Part shown: positions 56,556-63,754 of the stretch, piece after piece | How positions within the stretch are numbered: the first letter of the stretch is position 1 | How the letters are laid out: the number at the start of each line of letters is the position of its first letter | Source of the DNA: 67-14 sp020438345 | GTDB lineage: Bacteria > Actinomycetota > Thermoleophilia > Solirubrobacterales > 70-9 | NCBI GenBank assembly: GCA_937872475.1 | Contig: CALMSY010000004.1 | Coordinates: 54,172 to 118,171, forward strand | DNA: 64,000 nt | Reading direction: 5' to 3' | Notes under the pieces: generated by a model | What the model was told of the DNA's origin: nothing | Database searches by the model: none | What the model saw: only the letters and a program-made list of their open reading frames with translations | Position numbers and translations under genes: made by a program

Positions 56556-57723
56556 CGGGGTTCTCGAAAACGATCTCCAGGGTTCCGTTTTCAAAGGAGG
56601 CCTTGCTGGGGCTGCGCCTGGCCAGCCCCGAAGGAAGCATGATAGTGCGCTTTGCTTCGCCGACCTGGACGATCAGCTCCTCGCCTGCCTGCTGGAGCTT
56701 CACTTCACCCTTCTCGGTGAACGGCGCCTTGATGTGGATCACGGTGCGCCCGTTCTCGGTTGTGACTTCCCGGGCCATGCCGGAATGAAAAAGAGCGGAC
56801 GGATCCAGTTCGCCGTAGAGATCATCGGCCAGCCGCGTGTGCATTTCTTCTCCGATCACTTCCCGGTCGAAGAAACGGGCGGTCAGCACCGGTACCGGCG
56901 AGAAACCTTCTTCCACCGTTTCAAGCTGAGCGGTCTGCTGCTCGCGCCAACCGGAAAAGTACGAGTCGGACACTTCGTCCGGAAAGACCCGGTTGACGAT
57001 CACCGCATCGGTGAGGTACCCGAAAAGGCAGAGGTGCGTGAAGGTGCGCCGGGCCTCGTTGATGACCATGCGGTCCGGGTTCATCACCAGCCGGATCGAG
57101 CACTGGTCGTGGTTACGCAGGATGGTGTCCATGGACAGGAGGTTCTGAATCAGATGCTCAACTTCATCCATCAACTCCGGTTCGGGCATCGGTATTTCGA
57201 GTGCCTTGGCGATCGGAGCGGCCTTGCTGAGCAGGCTGCGGTTCCAGGGGAAGACCTTGCGGACCCACCAGCTGGCAACTTCCGGGTATCCGAGCAGCCT
57301 CAGCGTCTCTCCGCTCGGCGCACAGTCGACGATAACCACGTCGTAGTGGTTGTCATCCCAGTGGCGTTTGATCTGGAGCAGGGAAAAGAGCTCATCGAGG
57401 CCGGGAGGTACGCTCAACTCCTCGGCCCTCACCTGGTCGACCCCTTTGCTTTGAAGAAGCCCGGACATCCAGGCGGCCACTCGATCCCAATTGCGGCGCA
57501 TCTCTGCTTCGGCGATCACTTCCTGACCCCACAGACCGGGCGAAACCTCGACCGGATCAGGGCCGAGCTCCTGTCCGAGGGAGTCGGAAAGGCTGTGGGC
57601 CGGGTCGGTCGAGAGGATCACCGTGCGATGCCCGTTGGCCGCGGAACGGCGGGCGGTGGCGGCGGCGACGCTCGTTTTGCCGACGCCTCCTTTTCCGGTA
57701 TAGAGGATCGTGCGCGGTGGCAT
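56539..57723 (-). CDS. ArsA/GET3-family ATPase with C-terminal HSP20-like domain
   Basis: 394 residues. Deviant Walker A GKGGVGKTS (10-18), switch I STDPAHSLSDSLGQ, and VDCAPSGETLRLL (switch II). The last 75 residues (HIKAPFTEKGEVKLQQAGEEL... LEIVFEN) match the ArsA_HSP20 domain. No arsenic genes are nearby and the metal-binding cysteines of ArsA are not seen; a GET3-like membrane-protein or redox chaperone role is more likely. ATG 57723 has TACGCT 9 nt upstream. A 108-residue N-terminal extension in the long frame is spurious. Confidence 0.88.
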   Translation of the reverse strand: MPPRTILYTGKGGVGKTSVAAATARRSAANGHRTVILSTDPAHSLSDSLGQELGPDPVEVSPGLWGQEVIAEAEMRRNWDRVAAWMSGLLQSKGVDQVRAEELSVPPGLDELFSLLQIKRHWDDNHYDVVIVDCAPSGETLRLLGYPEVASWWVRKVFPWNRSLLSKAAPIAKALEIPMPEPELMDEVEHLIQNLLSMDTILRNHDQCSIRLVMNPDRMVINEARRTFTHLCLFGYLTDAVIVNRVFPDEVSDSYFSGWREQQTAQLETVEEGFSPVPVLTARFFDREVIGEEMHTRLADDLYGELDPSALFHSGMAREVTTENGRTVIHIKAPFTEKGEVKLQQAGEELIVQVGEAKRTIMLPSGLARRSPSKASFENGTLEIVFENPDDTEV

Positions 57724-57732
57724 TGTGTCGCG

Positions 57733-57744
57733 AGCGTATAGCCT
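57733..57744. promoter_or_regulatory. Abutting divergent -10 boxes
   Basis: TACGCT on the minus strand (57738-57733) serves the ArsA-like gene and TAGCCT on the plus strand (57739-57744) the lipoprotein gene; they touch end to end. Spacing to the starts is 9 and 8 nt. Confidence 0.5.
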
Positions 57745-57752
57745 GCCCCGAC

Positions 57753-58376
57753 TTGGAACTCCGCCGAACCTCCCTGCTTTTGACCATCCTGTTGGGTTCG
57801 CTACTCGTCGTGGCCGGTTGCGGCAGCGATGAACAGGACCCTGATCTGGTGCTCGACAGGGCTTTGACCAGGGAGAACCTCTCCAGCTTTGCCGACGGGC
57901 CGGGTGGCCCGCGGGGCGGCGTTGTGAGCGTCGCCGCACTCGGTTTCGGTGATGCGGTGCTCGATCAGCGCCGGCTCCAGGCAAGTCCGTCTGACGTAAC
58001 CGCGATTCGTGAGGCGCTCGGGTCATCGGATTCCGGGCTTCGTTCACTGGTCGAAGGTCTCTCCCTTGAAGGCGATGAACAGATCGGCGGAGTCACCGTC
58101 AACCACTTGTCCGGGGAGCTTGCTGCCGATCAGCTCGCCGGAGCTCTCACCGACGCCGGGGCTGGGGACGTGGGTTCACTGGCCGGTGTCAGGCAGCAGG
58201 GCGGGCTCGATGAAACTCTCGCCGATGCCGATTTCGACCTGTTTGTCGGGGAAGCAGACGGAGTGATCCGCAGGCTTGATCTCACCCTGGCGCTCGACGA
58301 CCCGGGCAATGCACTTCCGGCGACCCGGATACGGTTCAGCCTGACGCCCGACCTCGTCCACTCCGCCACCGAATAG
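57753..58376 (+). CDS. LppX/LprAFG-like lipoprotein
   Basis: About 207 residues from TTG 57753: signal with lipobox VVAGC (Cys about 22), then a domain with VNHLSGELAADQLAGAL, DADFDLFVGEADGVIRRLDLTLAL and a final strand. The order (gated 'L-x-G-x' strand, then FD-L-x-V-x-x-x-D-G-x-I-R-R-L) matches the LppX_LprAFG fold that carries lipids such as phosphatidylinositol mannosides and DIM in mycobacteria. A lipid-carrier role is inferred. A cation antiporter gene follows 19 nt later. Confidence 0.7.
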   Translation: MELRRTSLLLTILLGSLLVVAGCGSDEQDPDLVLDRALTRENLSSFADGPGGPRGGVVSVAALGFGDAVLDQRRLQASPSDVTAIREALGSSDSGLRSLVEGLSLEGDEQIGGVTVNHLSGELAADQLAGALTDAGAGDVGSLAGVRQQGGLDETLADADFDLFVGEADGVIRRLDLTLALDDPGNALPATRIRFSLTPDLVHSATE

Positions 58377-58395
58377 AGAGCAGCACAAAAGCACC

Positions 58396-59424
58396 ATGGA
58401 ATACCTACTCCTGATCCTCAGTTTCGCCGTCATCCTTACCGGCGCGCTGCTCTTCACAAATGCGATCGAGTGGCTTGGTCACAAGCTGAATCTCGGCGAG
58501 GGCGCGGTCGGCTCGATTCTGGCGGCAGTCGGCACCGCCATGCCGGAAACCCTGATCCCGATTGTCGCCATCATCGGTTCGGCCTCGGGGTCCGGTGATG
58601 TCGCGGTGGGGGCGATCGTCGGCGCCCCGTTCCTGCTCGCGACGATCGCCATGGCCCTGGTCGGCATCTCGGCGCTTGTCTTCGTGAAGCGCCGGCCGCA
58701 GGGCAAACATCTCGATGTTCACGTCGAAACCCTGGATCGGGACCTGGTCTTCTTCATGATCTTCTTCTCCCTGGCCCTGGTGATTGGTGTAGTCGATGTG
58801 CCGAACCAGGTCCAGATCGGTGCCGGGGTCGTCTGCCTTCTGGCTTACGTCTACTACGTGGTGATGACGATCCGGAGCAGTGGCGACGTTTCCGAAAGCC
58901 ATGAGATGGACCCTCTGATCATGGACCGCCGGTCCGACAAGGAGGGCGGACCGCCGAACTCGATCATGATCATCCAGCTGTTGCTCGGGCTCGGGGCGAT
59001 GGTCGGTGGAGCTCACCTTTTCGTCCACGAACTACTCAATGTGGCCGAACACCTGGGTGTTTCGGCGATCATCCTCTCACTGATCCTCGCGCCGCTGGCG
59101 ACGGAGTTGCCCGAGAAGGCGAATTCTTTCTTCTGGGTCCGGGAAGGCAAGGACTCTCTCGCCCTGGGCAACATCACCGGCGCGATGGTGTTCCAGTCGA
59201 CCATCCCGGTGGCGATCGGAATGATGTTCATCGACTGGTCGCTGGACAAGTTTGCGGTCGTTTCGATGGGGCTGGGCCTGGCCGGTGGGCTTGTCGCATA
59301 CTGGGCGCTGAGAAAGAACGGAGAGTTCGGGAAGATCTCGATCACCCTGTGGGCTCTGCTCTACCTGGCCTTCCTGGTCTTCGTGATTTTCAGCGGCGAT
59401 ACGGGCCACACCAGCGGCCACTAG
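58396..59424 (+). CDS. Ca2+/cation antiporter (CaCA, sodium/calcium exchanger family)
   Basis: 342 residues, about ten helices in two inverted halves, each with an alpha repeat: GAVGSILAAVGTAMPETLIPIVAI in the first and SLILAPLATELPEKANSFFWVREG in the second. The acidic residues in AMPET and ELPEK line the ion path. The 40-residue polar loop (SESHEMDPLIMDRRSDKEGG) separates the halves. It exchanges Na+ or H+ for Ca2+ or related ions. Short distance to the lipoprotein gene suggests one operon. Confidence 0.9.
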   Translation: MEYLLLILSFAVILTGALLFTNAIEWLGHKLNLGEGAVGSILAAVGTAMPETLIPIVAIIGSASGSGDVAVGAIVGAPFLLATIAMALVGISALVFVKRRPQGKHLDVHVETLDRDLVFFMIFFSLALVIGVVDVPNQVQIGAGVVCLLAYVYYVVMTIRSSGDVSESHEMDPLIMDRRSDKEGGPPNSIMIIQLLLGLGAMVGGAHLFVHELLNVAEHLGVSAIILSLILAPLATELPEKANSFFWVREGKDSLALGNITGAMVFQSTIPVAIGMMFIDWSLDKFAVVSMGLGLAGGLVAYWALRKNGEFGKISITLWALLYLAFLVFVIFSGDTGHTSGH

Positions 59425-59447
59425 AGACTCAGACCGGGAATCCTCGA

Positions 59448-59467
59448 TCCGGAGAACCTGCTCCGGA
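59448..59467. terminator. Hairpin between convergent genes
   Basis: TCCGGAG (59448-59454), AACCTG loop, CTCCGGA (59461-59467): a perfect 7-bp stem between the antiporter and the leftward methyltransferase gene. Confidence 0.55.
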
Positions 59468-59475
59468 ATCCTGGC

Positions 59476-60264
59476 TCAGACGGGGCTGCCCTCGAAGAGC
59501 AGGTACCGCATGGTGTAGGAGAAGCCATCGCCGCCGGCTTCGTTGGCGGCTTCGACAACAGGCAACGTTTCCCGTCGTAGCTCCTCGTAGGCTTCTTCGC
59601 CGATCACTTCTTTCATGGTCAGCCAGATCGGGTGGAGGTCGAACCAGCGGTCGTTCAGGGTGAGCGCCGATTCCTCTCTGATCACGAGGTTGTGAGTTTC
59701 AACCTGGAGGGCTATTCCGCTTTCCGAGAAGAGCTCCCGGACTCCCGCTTCATCCCCCCACTGGAAGGGTGCATCCGCACCTTCGGGTGGCGTCTGGCCG
59801 AAACTCGAGGCCACCGCAGCCTTGGCCATTTCCTGCATGTGCTGGAAGAGTCCCTCCTCGACCCAGGAAGTAAAGGCGATCCGTCCCTGCGGGCGGAGCA
59901 CGCGGCTGATTTCAGTGGCACTGTCCTTCGGCGAGCTGGTGAAGATCAAGCCGAAGACCGAGGTCACGATCTCGAAGCTGTCATCGTCGAAGGGCAGGTC
60001 GGCGAGGTCACCCTGGACCCAGCTGGCCTCAAGGCCTGCCGCCTTCGCGCGTTGCTCCGCCACCTCGAGCAGGCGTGGAGCGCCGTCGAATCCGGTTACG
60101 TCGGCACCACGGCCGGCCAGCTCGAGAGATTCGTTGCCGGTGCCACAGGCGAGGTCGAGTGCGGGTTCTCCGGCGACCGGCTCTGTGGCATCGGCAACGG
60201 TCGGAGCGACCGGAGCGAGCTGTTCCGCGGTTACTTCATATGAGCCCTTGTCCCAGTTCGACAT
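59476..60264 (-). CDS. Class I SAM-dependent methyltransferase
   Basis: 262 residues. Motif I ALDLACGTGNESLELAGRGADVTGFD, motif II region LADLPFDDDSFEIVTSVFGL and motif III RVLRPQGRIAFTSW are those of the UbiE/Methyltransf_11 group acting on small molecules. The substrate is unknown. Its start directly follows the bcp stop with no gap, so it is the second gene of a bcp operon. Confidence 0.9.
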   Translation of the reverse strand: MSNWDKGSYEVTAEQLAPVAPTVADATEPVAGEPALDLACGTGNESLELAGRGADVTGFDGAPRLLEVAEQRAKAAGLEASWVQGDLADLPFDDDSFEIVTSVFGLIFTSSPKDSATEISRVLRPQGRIAFTSWVEEGLFQHMQEMAKAAVASSFGQTPPEGADAPFQWGDEAGVRELFSESGIALQVETHNLVIREESALTLNDRWFDLHPIWLTMKEVIGEEAYEELRRETLPVVEAANEAGGDGFSYTMRYLLFEGSPV

Positions 60265-60735
60265 TCAGTTCTCCTCGTTGAGTTCGGCCAGGGCTTTCAG
60301 GACCAGCCCGTCGTGCTTCTTCGGCTGGACTTTCGGGAAGACCCGGAGGATCTTCATGCCCTTGATGATGAAGGTTGCGCGCTGCACACCCATGTACTTG
60401 TTCCCGTACATTGACTTCTCGACCCAGGTGCCGTACTTCTCCGCCACCTTGTGGTCCCTGTCGGCCACAAGGGTGAACTCGAGGTCGTTCTTGCCGGCGA
60501 ACTTCGCGATGTCCTTGACTTCGTCCGGTGAGATGCCGATCACCGTCGCGCCGGCTTCCTCATACCTGGCCCGGTTGTCCCGGATCGAACAGGCCTGGGT
60601 CGTGCATCCACCCGTGTTTGCCTTCGGGTAAAAGTAGAGCACCACCGTTTCCTTGCGATGGTTTGACAGTTTCACCTTGTCGCCGTGCTGATCTTCGAGC
60701 GTGAAGTCAGGGGCTTTGTCGCCAGCTTCGAGCAT
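60265..60735 (-). CDS. bcp: Thioredoxin-dependent peroxiredoxin, Bcp/PrxQ type
   Basis: 156 residues: PDFTLEDQHG, VVLYFYPKANTGGCTTQACSIRD with peroxidatic Cys44 and resolving Cys49 five residues apart, as in PrxQ. The active-site pattern PxxxTxxC holds, but the usual Thr-Pro-Gly-Cys is Thr-Gly-Gly-Cys. YMGVQRATFIIKG is family-typical. It reduces hydroperoxides. TAGGAT on the minus strand lies 6 nt before ATG 60735 (leaderless). Confidence 0.94.
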   Translation of the reverse strand: MLEAGDKAPDFTLEDQHGDKVKLSNHRKETVVLYFYPKANTGGCTTQACSIRDNRARYEEAGATVIGISPDEVKDIAKFAGKNDLEFTLVADRDHKVAEKYGTWVEKSMYGNKYMGVQRATFIIKGMKILRVFPKVQPKKHDGLVLKALAELNEEN

Positions 60736-60860
60736 GGTCCGATCCTAGAGACCCGGCGAACGGTTGGTCCGGATGCATGGGGCCGCGGCGGTCCCGAAAA
60801 GTCCCTCCGGGAGAAGGGCGCAGCTTCAAATGGCCGGCTGGTGCCGTATTTTGGCAGGGA

Positions 60861-60925
60861 GCGACCATTGCTTTGACCCCAGCATTGCCGGGGGTGGGGG
60901 TTCGATCCCCGGGGAGACCGGTCGC
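60861..60925 (+). ncRNA. Structured leader upstream of the CocE-type hydrolase gene
   Basis: Three stems can form in order: GCGACC (60861-60866) with GGTCGC (60920-60925); ACCCC (60876-60880) with GGGGT (60891-60895); and GGGG (60896-60899) with CCCC (60907-60910) closing a GTTCGAT loop. The inner stems abut and could stack, giving a compact three-way junction 28 nt before an ATG with a strong AAGGAGGAG. The loop resembles a tRNA T-loop, but no tRNA fits. A cis-regulatory RNA is proposed. Confidence 0.4.
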
Positions 60926-60952
60926 ATGAGGGAACTTCAAGGAGGAGCGGAG

Positions 60953-63700
60953 ATGCAGATGCAGAGGGTGAAGGCCGGATTCGCAGCAGCGCTTGTCGCA
61001 TTCGCTGGTTTCGGAATGGTCAACCTGTCGATGGCGACCGCCGGCCAGGCGGACGGACCGGACCTCTACGACCAGCTCAGGTCCGAACGGATCCAGGGGA
61101 TCAAACAATGCAGGCAGCCCCTGCTCAAGTCGAAGAAGCAGCTCCGCAAGATCAGAAAACAGCTGCTCAAATCAAAGAAGCAACTCGTCAAGTCAAAGAA
61201 GCAGCTCCGAAATTCAAAGAAGAACCGCAGCAAGAACAGAGCGGCTTCAAACAGGAAGAAGGTCCGCAAGGCGTCAAAGAAAGTCCGCAAGGCTTCAAAG
61301 AAGGTCCGCAAGACCAAGACCAGGCTTCGCAAAGCCAACAAGCGCCTCGGCAAAGTCAACCGCCAGACCAAAGCCTGCATCGTCCGGGTCAATGAGGACT
61401 ACAACCGGAAGCTCGGTGAACTCGCCCCCGAGAGCAACGTTGCCGCCCCGTATACAGCCAAAGGCAGTGTCGGCGAGGCCTATGTGACCGGTGCTGCACC
61501 CGGTGCCGAGCTGATGCTGATCAATGGCCAGGAGAAGCTGGTCACCACCGGTGTCGCTGACTCCTTCGGGTCGAAAATCTTCTCGGACATGGAGTCCGGA
61601 GCCGGATATTCGGTTCGCACAAGGATCAGCGACAAGGAAGTCCAGGGCACCGCGAAGTTCAGGATCCTCAAGCCGGACGAGAACCCCGACCAGTCCTTCT
61701 ACGACGCCAAGACACTCCAGCCCGGTCTCAACTACGTGACCATGCGTGACGGGGTTGAGTTGGCCATGACCGTACGGCTACCTACCGGAATGACCCTGGC
61801 TGACGGGCCGTTCCCGACTTTCATCGAACACAGCGGCTACCAGGTTGCCGCTCCGCATGACCTGCTGAACACGATCGTCAGCGGTTTCGGCGGCGGCAGC
61901 GGAAACGATCCCCTCGCTCCCCTGACGTCGACCGCGGTCGGATCGCTGATCGGCCCGCAGATGGGATTCGCGGTTGTGAGTGTTCAGATGCGGGGCTCCG
62001 GATGCTCGGGGGGTGCCTTCGACCTGTTCGGACTGCCGACCACCTATGACGGTTACGACATGATCGAAACCGTCGCTGCCCAGGACTGGGTCAAGGGCGG
62101 CAAGGTCGGAATGGGCGGGATCTCCTTCTCCGGGATCAGCCAGCTCTTTGCGGCCGGCACCCGGCCACCGCATCTTGCGGCGATCTCGCCGATGTCGGTA
62201 ACTGACGACATCTACCAGGGGACCGGTTTTCCCGGTGGCATCTTCAACAACGGATTCGCGTACAGCTGGATCTCCGACCGGGCGGAAGAGGCGAAACCCG
62301 CCCCCGAATTCGGCCAGCCCTGGGCGAAGGTCATGTCCACCACGGGTGACCCCGATGTCGCCGATCCGGCACTGCGTGAATCGCAGAAGCAGCATTGTCT
62401 AGACAACCAGAAGCTGCGGTTGCAGACTCGTGATTACAACCGCGAGATCGAGAACAATCCATACCGGACTCCACAGCTGTTCAAGGATCGTGCGCCCGGT
62501 GCCTGGATTGAAAGGATCAACGTCCCGGTGTACTTCATCGGGCAGTTCCAGGATGAGCAGACAGGGGCTCACTTCCCCGAGGCACTGGCGGCACTGAGGG
62601 GCAAGCAGGACATCTTCATCACCCTCCAGAACGGTGTCCACGTCGATTCGCTCGGTCCGAGCGCGATCACCCAGTGGGTGGAGTTCATGAAGCTCTTCGT
62701 CGCTGACGAGGTTCCACAGATGCCGCCTCTGCTGATGGGCCTGAGTTCGACCCTTTACGGCGAGCTGGCCGATGCCGGAGCCCTTCCGATCCAGGAATCG
62801 GACCTGGCCGGCATGCCGAATGCCGCCGCCGCGCTGGCCAGGTTTCGCCAGGACAACCCCAGGGTGCGGATGCTGATGGACAACGGCGCCGCGATTCCTG
62901 GTGATCCGGGATCGATCGGCGCCGCCTGGGAGACCAGCTTCACTGACTGGCCGGTTCCCTCGCTTACACCGACCGCCTGGAATCTCGGTCCCGGCGGGGA
63001 GCTAAGCCAGTCGGGAACGGCTGCCGGCGAGTCGACCTATGTGTCTGATCCCTCGGCCCGTCCGGCGAGGACTCTCGGAGCCAACGCCCAGGGTGATTCC
63101 TGGCTGGCCCAGCCGCCCTACAACTGGCAGCCGGTGGCTGCCGGAAAGGGGCTCGGCTGGACCAGCGATGCCCTGAGCCAGGACCTGTTCATCGCCGGTC
63201 CGTCCAGCCTCGACCTGTACCTGGAGTCGAACAAGGCCGACACGGACCTGCAGGTCACCCTGACCGAAGTCCGGCCTGACGGCAAAGAGACCTACGTTCA
63301 GAACGGCTGGCTGAGAGCCTCGCATCGCAAGGTCGACCCGGCGCTGTCGACGGCCAACAACCCGGTGCAGAGCCATCTTGAAACTGATGCCCAGCCGCTG
63401 GCAGCCGGTCAGTTCAACCTGGTCCGGGTCCAGATCTTCCCGGTCGCCCATGTATTCAGGGCAGGGTCGAAGATCCGGGTCAATCTTCAGGCTCCGGGCG
63501 GTGACCGGACGATCTGGGATTTCGCCACGATCGAGACCGGCGATACCCGGAACACGATCGGCTTCGGTGGGGCCACGCCCTCGAAGCTGGTCCTGCCGGT
63601 GATTCCCGGCCGGACCGCACAGGGCACGCCGCTGCCACCGGCGACCGCATTGCGGGGCCAGCCCAGCCGCAACTTCGTCGCGGCCTCAAACGGAGGCTGA
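60953..63700 (+). CDS. Exported CocE/NonD-family hydrolase with lysine-rich repeat domain
   Basis: 915 residues. Signal peptide (about 1-30), then a very basic region (about 55-135) built of seven-residue repeats such as LLKSKKQ and KVRKASK, a short beta module (about 160-230), and an X-Pro dipeptidyl-peptidase/CocE catalytic domain: GGISFSGISQ (Ser about 391), FQDEQTGAH (Asp about 533) and NGVHVDS (His about 562), with a C-terminal jelly-roll domain. It likely cleaves esters or acyl-peptides outside the cell. AAGGAGGAG before ATG 60953 is the best Shine-Dalgarno in the window. Confidence 0.88.
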   Translation: MQMQRVKAGFAAALVAFAGFGMVNLSMATAGQADGPDLYDQLRSERIQGIKQCRQPLLKSKKQLRKIRKQLLKSKKQLVKSKKQLRNSKKNRSKNRAASNRKKVRKASKKVRKASKKVRKTKTRLRKANKRLGKVNRQTKACIVRVNEDYNRKLGELAPESNVAAPYTAKGSVGEAYVTGAAPGAELMLINGQEKLVTTGVADSFGSKIFSDMESGAGYSVRTRISDKEVQGTAKFRILKPDENPDQSFYDAKTLQPGLNYVTMRDGVELAMTVRLPTGMTLADGPFPTFIEHSGYQVAAPHDLLNTIVSGFGGGSGNDPLAPLTSTAVGSLIGPQMGFAVVSVQMRGSGCSGGAFDLFGLPTTYDGYDMIETVAAQDWVKGGKVGMGGISFSGISQLFAAGTRPPHLAAISPMSVTDDIYQGTGFPGGIFNNGFAYSWISDRAEEAKPAPEFGQPWAKVMSTTGDPDVADPALRESQKQHCLDNQKLRLQTRDYNREIENNPYRTPQLFKDRAPGAWIERINVPVYFIGQFQDEQTGAHFPEALAALRGKQDIFITLQNGVHVDSLGPSAITQWVEFMKLFVADEVPQMPPLLMGLSSTLYGELADAGALPIQESDLAGMPNAAAALARFRQDNPRVRMLMDNGAAIPGDPGSIGAAWETSFTDWPVPSLTPTAWNLGPGGELSQSGTAAGESTYVSDPSARPARTLGANAQGDSWLAQPPYNWQPVAAGKGLGWTSDALSQDLFIAGPSSLDLYLESNKADTDLQVTLTEVRPDGKETYVQNGWLRASHRKVDPALSTANNPVQSHLETDAQPLAAGQFNLVRVQIFPVAHVFRAGSKIRVNLQAPGGDRTIWDFATIETGDTRNTIGFGGATPSKLVLPVIPGRTAQGTPLPPATALRGQPSRNFVAASNGG
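61118..61350 (+). repeat. 21-bp repeats coding the lysine-rich heptads
   Basis: Repeats of about 21 bp (pattern CTCAARTCRAAGAAGCAG and, further on, GTCCGCAAGGCNTCAAAGAAA) encode seven-residue units of the hydrolase N-terminal domain. The stretch is richer in A than its surroundings. Copy number probably varies between strains. Confidence 0.75.
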
Positions 63701-63720
63701 ACCAAAACGGCAATCTGAGG

Positions 63721-63752
63721 CTCCCCGAGGTCAGTCTGCCGGCCTCCGGGAG
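63721..63752. terminator. Hairpin between convergent genes
   Basis: CTCCCCGAGG (63721-63730) pairs with CCTCCGGGAG (63743-63752) with one mismatch; TTT follows on the plus strand. It lies 20 nt after the hydrolase stop and just before the stop of the leftward arginase-like gene. Confidence 0.55.
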
Positions 63753-63754
63753 TT

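Noticed and set aside
56539..58047. Long N-terminal extension of the ArsA-like ATPase
   Set aside because: The added 108 residues are Arg/Pro/His-rich noise antisense to the lipoprotein gene; the Walker A motif lies at the normal place when starting at ATG 57723.
60888..60915. tRNA-like T-arm (GGGGG-TTCGATC-CCC)
   Set aside because: Only three base pairs of a T-stem form, no acceptor or anticodon arm can be drawn upstream, and no CCA end follows. I treat it as part of a possible leader structure instead.
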